Shown here in pieces: positions 35,301 to 47,755 of a stretch of DNA of 64,000 nucleotides (position 1 is its first letter; every line of letters begins with the position of its first letter). Where the stretch lies: NCBI GenBank assembly GCA_018268715.1, contig JAFDVZ010000002.1, positions 491,632 through 555,631 on the forward strand, read 5' to 3'. The notes under the pieces are model-generated. The model was not told where the DNA came from. It saw only the letters and a program-made list of their open reading frames with translations, and did no database searches. Source of the DNA: Acidobacteriota bacterium (lineage in GTDB: Bacteria > Acidobacteriota > Terriglobia > Bryobacterales > Bryobacteraceae). The position numbers were made by a program, and so were the translations under genes.

Positions 35301-38300
35301 CCATCGGCGCCGCCCGCCGCCGCGCCGTCCGAGGACCCGATCGCCGAGAAAGTTCTCGCCATCGTCAGCGAGAAGACCGGCTATCCGCGGGACATGCTGG
35401 CGCTCGACCTCGACCTTGAAGCCGACCTCGGCATCGACACCGTGAAACAGGCGGAGATGTTCGCCGCCATTCGCGCCGCCTACAACATCCCGCGCGACGA
35501 GAATCTGAAGCTGCGCGATTTCCCGACGCTCGCGCACGTCATCGGGTTCGCCAAACAGAGCGCGCCCGTCGCCGACACTCCGGCGCCGTCGGCTCCGCAA
35601 CCGGCCGTGGCTGACCCGATCGCGGAGAAAGTCCTCGAAATCGTCAGCGAGAAGACCGGCTATCCGCGGGACATGCTGGCCCTCGATCTCGACCTCGAAG
35701 CCGACCTGGGCGTGGACACCGTGAAGCAGGCGGAGATGTTCGCCGCCATTCGCGCCGCCTACAACATCCCGCGCGACGAGAACCTGAAACTGCGCGACTT
35801 TCCGACGCTCGCGCACGTCATCGGGTTCGCGCGCGAACGTTCCGGCGCCGCACCGGTCGCCGCGCCGGAAGCGTCAACGCCCGCTGAGGCGTCCAAGCCA
35901 GCTCCGGTCGCCGCCACCTTCGAAGCCGCCAACCACGTGCCGCGTCGCGTGCCGGTTCCGTGTCTTCGTCCCTCGCTCGACCACTTCAAGCCGACCGGCG
36001 TAACGCTCGCCGCTGGCGCGCGCGCCATCGTCGTCCAGGATCGTGGCGGAGTCGCCGCGGCGCTCGAACAACAACTGAAGATGCAGGGCGTCGAGGTCCT
36101 GCTGCTCGACTCGTCGGCCGAGCGCGACGCCATCGTCAACCTTGTGAAGGAGTGGAGCGCCGCCGGCCCCATCGCGGGCGTCTACTGGTTGCCCGCTCTG
36201 GACGATGAAGGCGGCGTCGCCGAGATGGACCTTCAGGCCTGGCGCGCGGCTCTTCACGTCCGCGTGAAAGCGCTGTACAGCGCCATGCGCGCTCTCTATG
36301 ACCGCATCGCCGCCGCGGACACGTTCCTCGTGTCGGCGACGCGGCTCGGCGGACAGCACGGCTATGACGCCGCTGGCGCCACCTCTCCCATGGGCGGCGC
36401 GGTGACCGGCTTCACGAAAGCCTACAAGCGGGAGCGTGTTGAGGCCCTTGTGAAAGCCGTCGATTTCGAACCCACGGCGGCGGCCAATGATATCGCCTGT
36501 TTGCTGATTGCGGAAACGCTGCACGATGCGGGCGCGGTCGAAATCGGCTATCAGGCCGGCCAGCGTTGGAGCGTCGGCCTGCGCGAGTTGCCGGTGGCCG
36601 ACGGCCAGCCGGGCATGCCGCTTTATAAGGACTCAGTGTTTGTGGTGACGGGCGCGGCGGGCAGCATCACCTCCGCCATCACCACGGACCTGGCCGCCGC
36701 ATCGGGCGGTGCGTTCTACCTGCTCGACCTGGTTCCGGAACCGCAGGCCGGCAATCCGGACCTGATTCGTTTCGTCGCCGACAAGGAAGGTCTGAAGCGC
36801 GAACTCTTCGCCCGCATCCAGGCGCGAGGCGAACGCGCCACGCCGGCCCTGGTGGAACGCGAACTGGCGGGCATCGAGCGCGCAGTGGCCGCGCAAACCA
36901 CCATCGACGCGGTTCACGCCGCCGGCGGAACCGCCCACTACTTCAGCGTCGACCTGCGCGATGGCGAGGCCGTGGCTCGCGTCATCAGTCAGGTCCGCGA
37001 GCGCAGCGGCAAGATCGACGTTCTGATGCACGCGGCGGGCATCGAACGCAGCCGCTTCCTGCCCGACAAGGAGCCGGCCGAATTCGATCTGGTGTTCGAC
37101 ATCAAGAGCGATGGCTGGTTCAACCTGCTGCGCGCTATCGGCGACATGCCGCTGGGCGCGACCGTGGGGTTCTCGAGCATCGCGGGCCGGTTTGGCAATG
37201 GAGGCCAGACCGACTACTCCTCCGCCAACGACCTGCTGTGCAAGTTCGCTTCGAGCTTCCGCACCGTGCGTCCGGCCACTCGCGGCATCGTCGTCGATTG
37301 GACCGCCTGGGGCGGCATCGGCATGGCGACTCGCGGCTCCATCCCCAAGATGATGGAGATGGCGGGCATCGACATGTTGCCCATGGAAGCCGGCATTCCG
37401 TGGGTGCGCCGCGAATTGACGCAAGGCGGAACGCGCGGCGAAGTGGTGGTGGCGCAACGGCTCGGCATCCTGACCAAGGAAGCGGATCCGACGGGCGGCC
37501 TCGACCTTTCCGCCGCCGCCGAAGCGGATCGCGGTCCGATGCTGGGCGAAGTAGCGAGCCTGAGCCTGTACAACGGACTCACGGTGAACACCACGCTCAA
37601 CCCCACCGAACAGCCCTTCCTGTTCGATCACATGATCGAAGGCCTGCAAGTGCTGCCGGGGGTGATGGGCATGGAGGCCTTCGCTGAAGCGGCCGCGGCG
37701 CTTGCGCCCGGCTGGACGGTCGACGCCGTTGAGAACGTCGACTTCCTGGCTCCGTTCAAGTTCTACCGCAACGAACCCCGCACGGCTACTGTTGAGGCCC
37801 AGCTCTACGCCGAAGGCGCCAATGTCGTGGCGTACTCGAAACTGGTGGGCCGCCGGACGCTTCCCGGGCAGGCCGAGCCGCAGGAAACGGTGCATTTCAC
37901 CGGACGCGTGCGACTTGCGCGCGCCAAGGCGGAAGCGCCGCGGATTCCCGTCCCCGTCGCGCCCGAACACGCGCCGGTGGACGCCGAGGCCGTGTACAAG
38001 GTGTACTTCCACGGTCCGGCCTATCGTGTGGTGCATCGCGCCTGGAACGACAACGGCGTCGTGGCCGCTGAGATGCCGGGCAGCCTTCCCGACAATCACC
38101 GTCCGCCCGAACGACCGCTCACCATCGCGCCCCGTCTGGCCGAGTTGTGTTTCCAGACCGCCGGGCTCTATGAACTCAGTCGCCAGGACCGCATGGCGCT
38201 GCCGCGGCACGTCGGTTCGGTGCGCGCATTCGGAGATGCGGCGGCGGCCGGCCCGTTGACGGCCGTCGTGCGTCCCAACCCTGCCGATGAAAGTTTCGAC

Positions 38301-38420
38301 GTCGACGTGGTCGACGCCGCGGGCAACGTCTATCTTGAAATGCGCAGCTATCGGACCGTGCAGTTGCCCGGTCCGGTGGATACGGCTCCGTTGAAAGCGC
38401 TCAACGAACCAGCTGCCTAG
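29313..38420 (+). CDS. Type I megasynthase KS-AT-KS-(ACP)6-KR-DH, PUFA-synthase-like
   Basis: 3035 residues in one chain. KS1 (5-473) has C217 in TTDAACASA, H351 in EGHGTSTT and H391 in NIGHLKG. AT (605-912) has S707 in GHSLGEY and H812 in SHAFH, as in malonyl-specific ATs. KS2 (1015-1516) has C1259 in NTACAST and GLTGHAMG, but HETYT replaces HGTGT and it carries a long charged helical insert. A Pro/Ala-rich spacer precedes six ACPs (1620-2175), each with GIDTVKQAE or GVDTVKQAE, so Thr stands at the pantetheine Ser position. KR (2200-2715) has Y2635 in DYSSAND but a degenerate TGAAGSIT cofactor loop. DH (2750-3020) has H2773 in FDHMIEG. No enoyl reductase or thioesterase is seen. The layout resembles PfaA-like secondary-lipid synthases with an inserted second KS. 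Product unknown. Confidence 0.93.
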   Translation: MESTADRAIAIVGTGAVLPDARNVAEFWNNVKTGRYSITDTPANRWSIAHYYDPDHSAPDKTYSKIGGWVKEFPWDPAAWKLPIPPKVADAMDDGQKWAIACTYEALADYGYPKRSLNLDRAAVILGNAMGGEKHYLTSLRVFFPEYAAELEQTESFMTLPESLRRDIRAQLHDRMSRRIPGITEDTMPGELANCIAGRIANVFNCHGPNFTTDAACASAMAAISAATEGLTEHYYDVAITGGIDRNMGAPSFVKFCKIGALSATGTRPYAEGADGFVMGEGAAVFVMKRLADAERDGDRIYAVLRGIGGASDGRGKGITAPNPAGQKICVERAWEAAGLDPSTATLIEGHGTSTTVGDYVEATALSEVLAAHNAKPHSIALGSVKSNIGHLKGSAGAAGFLKATLAIRDKVMPPSIHCEKRNPNVDFANSALYVNTELREWTAKSEGVRRAAVSAFGFGGTNFHAVLEEYVPGRLKSANGNGKVSVAVNGGTHPAPVAAPTAQAAHSAKPPLRGALVIGAATKAELASRLSAVNSAAQAGKAPAPSAPKEAELKAAERIAIDYGDAAELADKSAKALKALAADQPLLWKALRSQGVFRGSGAPGKIAFLYTGQGSQYVNMMKSFRAAEPLVAETFAEADRVLSHLLGKPLSDFIFVNSQDPAALAKAENDLRQTAITQPAVLATDISLTKLMASYGVKPDMVMGHSLGEYGALVAAGCLPFEDALEAVSARGREMTRVSMKDNGKMAAVFAPIKAIEEVISKVDGYVVIANINSNQQAVVGGESPAVEAAVKRLKEAGYEAVLLSVSHAFHTSIVAPASEPLRNMLMRLRLTTPKLPIIANVNGEFYPTDNKPAMLDILAQQVAAPVQFVKGLETLYNAGARIFCEMGPKKALQGFADEVLGDRPGVLSLFSNHPKIGDVVAFNQALCGMYASGIGAAASEEKPAVIAEAHLMTKSVQHAELAQHLQSSVSPSSTMLGGNQYETLGRMMAEVFERAGQMMSRGGAAPVTEPPVVTGAGLGLPGTERVFDDRNLRRILNGEQLIGPMPDRYRRAILDKHITRLVKSDRGGPTFETIDDVKDVIKLAGRGGDFNLERDFGVPADRVAALDRVTRLAIGAGLEAMCDAGIPLVMRYKTTTTGTQLPSRWGLPDALRDDTGIIFASAFPGYNAYADEMGRYYADKARREQLEMIEILRARVEARSPLAMELDRKRDELRRAIEAEPYAFDRRFILKVLPMGHSQFAELIGARGPNAQINTACASTTSAVSVANDWIRTGRCRRVILVSGDDITHDQMVEWFGAGFLATGAAATDAVVEEAATPFDRRRHGMIMGMGAAAMVVESVEAARERGVRPICRVLNSITANSAYHGTRLDVDHICGLMEQLVAGAEARGAVSRRQMAERLVFVSHETYTPARGGSAAAEIHALRRVFGDAADRIVIANTKGLTGHAMGAGIEDVIAIRALETGCVPPVPNFKEVDPELGQLNLSKGGVYPVEYSLRLGAGFGSQIAMTLMQWTPGADQKRPVPEAIGYAGRITDPSAWDNWLAKVAGRTAAELEVVNRTLRVRDAAGSRLSMAAAAGAPAPAPVRYAAPPPAPPKPEPAPAPAAPKPAVAAAPAPALDPVQERVLGVVAEKTGYPKDMLALDLDLEADLGIDTVKQAEVFAAIREAYGIARDENLRLREFPTLAHVIQFVKDRTPKSEATPVVTPAAPAADAIQEQVLAIVAEKTGYPRDMLALDLDLEADLGIDTVKQAEMFAAIRAAYDIPRDENLRLRDFPTLAHVIQFAKDRRPDLVVATVAVAPTPAPAAPAVDAIQERVLAIVSEKTGYPRDMLALDLDLEADLGIDTVKQAEMFAAIRAAYDIPRDENLRLRDFPTLAHVIQFAKDRRPDLAVATVAVAPTPAPAAPAVDAIQDKVLGIVSEKTGYPRDMLALDLDLEADLGIDTVKQAEMFAAIRAAYDIPRDENLRLRDFPTLAHVIQFAKDRRPDLAVATVAVAPSAPPAAAPSEDPIAEKVLAIVSEKTGYPRDMLALDLDLEADLGIDTVKQAEMFAAIRAAYNIPRDENLKLRDFPTLAHVIGFAKQSAPVADTPAPSAPQPAVADPIAEKVLEIVSEKTGYPRDMLALDLDLEADLGVDTVKQAEMFAAIRAAYNIPRDENLKLRDFPTLAHVIGFARERSGAAPVAAPEASTPAEASKPAPVAATFEAANHVPRRVPVPCLRPSLDHFKPTGVTLAAGARAIVVQDRGGVAAALEQQLKMQGVEVLLLDSSAERDAIVNLVKEWSAAGPIAGVYWLPALDDEGGVAEMDLQAWRAALHVRVKALYSAMRALYDRIAAADTFLVSATRLGGQHGYDAAGATSPMGGAVTGFTKAYKRERVEALVKAVDFEPTAAANDIACLLIAETLHDAGAVEIGYQAGQRWSVGLRELPVADGQPGMPLYKDSVFVVTGAAGSITSAITTDLAAASGGAFYLLDLVPEPQAGNPDLIRFVADKEGLKRELFARIQARGERATPALVERELAGIERAVAAQTTIDAVHAAGGTAHYFSVDLRDGEAVARVISQVRERSGKIDVLMHAAGIERSRFLPDKEPAEFDLVFDIKSDGWFNLLRAIGDMPLGATVGFSSIAGRFGNGGQTDYSSANDLLCKFASSFRTVRPATRGIVVDWTAWGGIGMATRGSIPKMMEMAGIDMLPMEAGIPWVRRELTQGGTRGEVVVAQRLGILTKEADPTGGLDLSAAAEADRGPMLGEVASLSLYNGLTVNTTLNPTEQPFLFDHMIEGLQVLPGVMGMEAFAEAAAALAPGWTVDAVENVDFLAPFKFYRNEPRTATVEAQLYAEGANVVAYSKLVGRRTLPGQAEPQETVHFTGRVRLARAKAEAPRIPVPVAPEHAPVDAEAVYKVYFHGPAYRVVHRAWNDNGVVAAEMPGSLPDNHRPPERPLTIAPRLAELCFQTAGLYELSRQDRMALPRHVGSVRAFGDAAAAGPLTAVVRPNPADESFDVDVVDAAGNVYLEMRSYRTVQLPGPVDTAPLKALNEPAA
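34165..35838 (+). repeat. Six tandem ACP-encoding repeats
   Basis: Six near-identical units with 279-297 base periodicity encode the carrier domains. The Thr codons at the expected attachment site start at 34275, 34554, 34848, 35142, 35439 and 35718 (ACC, ACG, ACG, ACG, ACC, ACC; residues 1655, 1748, 1846, 1944, 2043, 2136). Linkers between units 2 to 5 are almost identical (PDLAVATVAVAP), which indicates recent duplication or gene conversion. Confidence 0.93.
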
Positions 38421-38445
38421 ATCGCCTCGTAACAGGAGAACGCCG

Positions 38446-44039
<5,594 letters not shown>

Positions 44040-44043
<4 letters not shown>

Positions 44044-44771
44044 TCCGAATCTACTGGCTCGAACAAACCGAGGCCGATGTCGCAACCGGTCCGGAGTGGA
44101 TGAATGACGACGAGATGGCGTATCTGGCGACGCTTCGCTTTCCCAAACGCCGTGCGGATTGGCGTTTGGGGCGCTGGACCGCCAAGCGCGCCATCGCCGC
44201 ATTCTTCGGCCTCAGGCCAACGGCTGGCGTTCTGGCGGGAATCACCATTCGGGCGGCTGCGTCCGGAGCGCCCCAGGCCTTCGGCGCGCCCGCGCCGGTC
44301 AGCATCTCCATCACGCACCGGGACAGCCGCTCGATCTGCGCCCTGACGCCCGCGCCCGCCACCGTCGGCTGCGACCTGGAACTGATCGAAGTGCGAAGCG
44401 TCGGGTTCATCGAGGACTACTTCACCGAACAGGAACGCGCCTCGATCTGGAGCGTCCAACCCCCCGAGCGTTTCCGCCTGGCGACGCTTCTGTGGAGCGC
44501 CAAGGAGAGCGCCCTCAAGGTCTCCGGCCTTGGTCTACGCGCCGACACACGATCGGCGTCGGTTCATCTTGCCGCCGCTTCGGACGCCGCGAAGGACTGG
44601 ACGCCGCTCAAAGTCGTCAGGACCGGTGAAGGGGAATTGGCCGGTTGGTGCTGCGCGGATGGCTGTTATGTGCGGACAATAGTCGCCAATTCTGAATCGC
44701 TGTCGCCCGAAAGACTGGATATTTCGGCTGCCTCGCGCGATAATGACCTGACCTTGACGGCGCTGCGCTGA
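44040..44771 (+). CDS. Sfp-type 4'-phosphopantetheinyl transferase
   Basis: 243 residues. Contains the Sfp/AcpT signatures: GCDLE with Mg ligands D112 and E114, and WSAKESALKVSGLGLR with E156; upstream ISITHRDSRSICAL matches the substrate-binding SHS region, here THR. Such enzymes move phosphopantetheine from CoA to a carrier-protein hydroxyl. Its start lies inside the end of the carboxylase gene, so it is coupled to the operon and is presumably dedicated to the six unusual Thr-type ACPs of the megasynthase. Length and motif spacing suit the two-domain pseudodimeric Sfp class rather than AcpS. Confidence 0.93.
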
Positions 44772-44819
44772 GGGGCGCCGCGCCAATCAGGTCAATATCC
44801 CACCAGGGGGGACACGCAC

Positions 44820-45503
44820 ATGCAGTTCGACATTACCAGGAGCGCCGACGGCATCGACAAGACGCTGGCCTACACCGTCAACCCGCGCCACCGGTTCATT
44901 CTGCTGTCCTATAAACGGCACCTGCTGCTTGAAATGTCCGGCCGGTATGACGAGATCTTCGTGCCGGAGATGACGGTGGAGCATCCCGTCTACCGTTTCC
45001 ACGCGCTGGGGCTCGCGACTCAACTCGAGGGCGTCGACCAGATCCGGGCGCTGTATCGTTCCTGGGCCGAGACCAACCAGACCATCTTCTACGCGGAAAA
45101 CACGCAGGTCGCCGTGGCCGATAACTTCGTCGCCACGCGAACCATCGCCTATCAGCAGGTCTGGGGACCGTCGGTGTTGGGCGAAAAGGTGTTGGGCCAC
45201 CTGCCCAAGTGCATGTCGAAGCCGCTGCTGTTGACGCTCCTCAATCGGCACGGTTTCCATCCGAAGGACGAATGCTACTACCTGTATAAGTCGCTCGAGG
45301 AAACTATCTGGCCGTACGACGACCGCTGCCGGCTCATGTCGGAGAACGTCTGGGAGCCCGAGCCGAAGGACGCCCAACTGATCAAGCTGAATGCGGACCA
45401 GGTGCTGACCACCGCCCAGGTTCGCGAGAAGCTTGCGCCCATGGTGGAGCCCCTGCCCAACTTTGACGAATACGTTCTGGGCAAGAAAGCGGCCGGCGCC
45501 TGA
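44820..45503 (+). CDS. NTF2/SnoaL-like protein of the megasynthase operon
   Basis: 227 residues, last gene of the operon, 48 bases after the transferase, with AGGGGGGA before ATG 44820. I do not recognise a named family. The central part (EMTVEHPVYRFHALG, LEGVDQIRALYRSWAETNQ, VADNFVATRTIAYQQVWGP) has the spacing of SnoaL/NTF2-like domains: an N-terminal helix pair, a conserved H, and a beta-sheet cone. The C-terminus (about 150-227) is extra. SnoaL-like proteins act as polyketide cyclases, dehydratases or binding proteins; a role in tailoring or releasing the megasynthase product is inferred from position only. No signal peptide or membrane helix. Confidence 0.6.
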   Translation: MQFDITRSADGIDKTLAYTVNPRHRFILLSYKRHLLLEMSGRYDEIFVPEMTVEHPVYRFHALGLATQLEGVDQIRALYRSWAETNQTIFYAENTQVAVADNFVATRTIAYQQVWGPSVLGEKVLGHLPKCMSKPLLLTLLNRHGFHPKDECYYLYKSLEETIWPYDDRCRLMSENVWEPEPKDAQLIKLNADQVLTTAQVREKLAPMVEPLPNFDEYVLGKKAAGA

Positions 45504-45512
45504 CCGGTGTGT

Positions 45513-45541
45513 CGCTGGGGCGCCTCACCCCCGCCCCAGCG
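45513..45541 (+). terminator. Terminator hairpin of the megasynthase operon
   Basis: CGCTGGGGCG (45513-45522) pairs perfectly with CGCCCCAGCG (45532-45541) over a 9-base loop, between the converging operon and the 218-residue hypothetical gene. Only a weak T-rich stretch (CTCTT) follows. Confidence 0.65.
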
Positions 45542-45548
45542 TCCGCTC

Positions 45549-46205
45549 TTACAGGTTGCAGAGCTGTGCGTAGGTCTTCGATGCGATCTGCTGCAGGCCG
45601 GCGATGCGGCGCAGGCTGGGATGAGCGGCTGTGCTTCCGGCGGCCTGCCGTTGGCTGAAGAGAACCAGAGTGTAGAACACGCCGGCGGTCGTGTAGAGGC
45701 CGAAGAAGATCGGCGCCCCGAGATCGTTGGCGTTGGCCACCGGATAGGCGCCCACCCAGCCCAGAAATGGGTTGAACCCTCCGATGATGTTGGCTTGCCC
45801 GGAGGCGACCGCGAAGCCGTTCCACGTGGCCTTCACGGAAGCATTCTGCGCGTCCGCGCCGACGTCGGTGCCGAGGTGTCCCGCGTAGGTGACGCCCGCC
45901 CGCCTGTACATCACCAGGTCGCACCCGCTCATCGGTCCGGTTAGAACGTCGCTGCCGCCCATCTGCACTTCCGAAATCGATCCGGGCAGCCAGGGTAGCC
46001 AACCGAAGGTCCGCCAGGGCTTGGTGGCGTGAGCGCCGGCGCCCGTTGTGCTGGTCTTCTTAAAAACGCCGGTCGATTCGGCGATATTCATCATGTTCTG
46101 GGGAACGGTGATGAACACCGCCGGGTTTTGAGCGTGACCTCCCGCGGGCGGCGTCGGGAACCGGAAGTGGATAAACCGGCCGACAATTAGTTTCTGCTGT
46201 AACAT
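45549..46205 (-). CDS. Hypothetical protein with SGC...His (CNF1/BLF1-like) signature
   Basis: 218 residues, no confident family. No signal peptide; sequence is Gly/Ala-rich and looks like a compact beta-sandwich. Residues 88-113 read LTGPMSGCDLVMY followed by AGHLGTD, placing Cys95 and His110 fifteen residues apart. Cys and His with an SGC motif at this spacing is the catalytic arrangement of the CNF1 deamidase domain (C866/H881), and BLF1 and CheD share the fold. The protein could therefore be a small deamidase-like enzyme or toxin, but similarity outside the motif was not established. The start ATG 46205 follows GAGG. It converges with the megasynthase operon; no toxin-secretion or immunity gene is adjacent. 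Confidence 0.55.
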   Translation of the reverse strand: MLQQKLIVGRFIHFRFPTPPAGGHAQNPAVFITVPQNMMNIAESTGVFKKTSTTGAGAHATKPWRTFGWLPWLPGSISEVQMGGSDVLTGPMSGCDLVMYRRAGVTYAGHLGTDVGADAQNASVKATWNGFAVASGQANIIGGFNPFLGWVGAYPVANANDLGAPIFFGLYTTAGVFYTLVLFSQRQAAGSTAAHPSLRRIAGLQQIASKTYAQLCNL

Positions 46206-46426
46206 CCTCGTGCTCCAAGAGACAGTAATTCGCGCGACATTTCGCCGCGCCGGTCCAGGTTAGCACGAACATTCCCGTGCGAAGGGCGCCAGCCAGCCCA
46301 CCTGGATGTCGGCCGCTTCCCGGCCGGACCGCTGAGCGGTATATTGGCTTCAAGTTGGCTCCGCGCGGAGCGGCGGCCCAGTCGGCCTGTGCCGCATACT
46401 GAAATCACCAGAATGGAGGCGTCTCA

Positions 46427-47755
46427 ATGAAGAACGATCTGAGCCGGCGTAGACTGCTCGCCGCGGCCCCGGCGGCCGGTTTCGCGGCGCGGGCCACAGC
46501 CGCGAACTCGAGCGACAAGCCCGCTCTGATGGGCGGACCGAAGACGCGGACGTCGCCGTTTCCCTCCTGGCCCGAGTTCGACGACCGCGAACGCCGCGGG
46601 CTACTCGACGTGCTCGAAAGCGGCAAGTGGAATCGCGGCACGGGCCAGTTTGTTCGCAAGTTCGAGGAAGCCTACGCCCGGCTGACCGGCGCCCGGGAGG
46701 CGCTGGCCACCTCCAACGGCACCGCCGCCCTGTACATCTCGCTGAACGTCCTCGGCGTCGAGCCCGGCGATGAAGTGGCGCTGCCGCCCTACACCTTCAT
46801 CGCCACCGTGAACGTCGTGCTGCGCCAGCACGCGTTGCCGGTCTTCGTCGACACGGACCCGGAGACGTTTCAGATGGACCACCGTAAGCTGGAGGCGGCC
46901 ATCACTCCGGACACGCGAGCCATCATGCCCGTGCACCTGGGCGGCAACGTCTGCGATCTTGACGCGATCACGGCCATCGCCAAGCGCAAGGGCGTTCCGC
47001 TGATTGAGGACGCCTGTCAGGCCCATCTGGCGGAATGGAAGGGTCGCAAGGTGGGCGTCTATGGCGATGCTGGTTGTTTCAGCTTCCAGGCGTCGAAGAA
47101 TCTGAATTCGGGCGAAGGCGGCGCGATCCTGTTCAACGATCCCGACCTGCGCGAGCGCGCCTACGCCTTCCACAACAGCGGAAGCGGCCTGAAGAACATT
47201 GGTGCGAACTTCACTTACGCGTCCTCGGGAAGTAACCTCCGCCTCACGGAGTTCCAGGCTGCGATCCTGCTTGCCCAGATGTCACGCCTCGAAAAGCAGA
47301 CCCTCACTCGAGCGGAAAACGCGAAGTACCTCACGTCACTGTTGAACGAGGTTCCCGGCGTTCGCCCGGCCCGCATGTTTGAGGGCTGCACCAACAACGC
47401 CTACCATCTGTACATGTTCCGCTACGAACCCGAGGCGTTCGGCGGGTTGCCGCGCGATCGCTTTCTCAAGGCGCTCGCGGCCGAAGGCATTCCGGCGTCG
47501 GGAGGATACAGTCCCCTGAACACGCAGCAATTCCTGAAGAGCGCCATGGCTTCAAGGGGCTATCAGCGTCTGTTCGGCGCCTCTCGGCTGAAGCAATGGG
47601 AGGAGCGAAACCAGTGCCCGGCGAACGCCCGCCTCTGCTCGGAAGCCGTGTGGTTCACGCAGAATATGCTGCTCGGGCCGCGCTCCGACATGGAGCAGAT
47701 CGCCGATGCGATCCGCAAGATCAAGACCAACGGCGGAGGCTTGGCTCGAGCGTGA
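46427..47755 (+). CDS. Tat-signal DegT/DnrJ/EryC1/StrS aminotransferase
   Basis: 442 residues. The N-terminus carries a Tat-like signal ([20 protein letters not shown]). The rest is a complete sugar-aminotransferase fold: [47 protein letters not shown], and the PLP lysine K224 in [13 protein letters not shown]. Members normally aminate nucleotide-linked keto sugars in the cytoplasm with glutamate as donor. A Tat-exported version would meet neither nucleotide sugars nor glutamate in quantity, so substrate and location are uncertain. Good Shine-Dalgarno (GGAGG) before ATG 46427. The stop overlaps the start of the lipoprotein gene as GTGA, implying one transcript. Confidence 0.9.
   Translation: MKNDLSRRRLLAAAPAAGFAARATAANSSDKPALMGGPKTRTSPFPSWPEFDDRERRGLLDVLESGKWNRGTGQFVRKFEEAYARLTGAREALATSNGTAALYISLNVLGVEPGDEVALPPYTFIATVNVVLRQHALPVFVDTDPETFQMDHRKLEAAITPDTRAIMPVHLGGNVCDLDAITAIAKRKGVPLIEDACQAHLAEWKGRKVGVYGDAGCFSFQASKNLNSGEGGAILFNDPDLRERAYAFHNSGSGLKNIGANFTYASSGSNLRLTEFQAAILLAQMSRLEKQTLTRAENAKYLTSLLNEVPGVRPARMFEGCTNNAYHLYMFRYEPEAFGGLPRDRFLKALAAEGIPASGGYSPLNTQQFLKSAMASRGYQRLFGASRLKQWEERNQCPANARLCSEAVWFTQNMLLGPRSDMEQIADAIRKIKTNGGGLARA

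Noticed and set aside
34165..35838. Regular DNA repeats resembling a CRISPR or satellite array
   Set aside because: Period is 279-297 bases, all in frame, and encodes ACP domains.
29313..38420. Naming the megasynthase PfaA / omega-3 PUFA synthase
   Set aside because: The ACPs have Thr motifs, a second KS is fused, and no PfaC- or PfaD-like genes are present; only general PUFA-synthase likeness is supported.
47596..47751. Upstream extension of the propeller lipoprotein
   Set aside because: It is the shifted frame of the aminotransferase; starting at GTG 47752 produces a proper lipoprotein signal.
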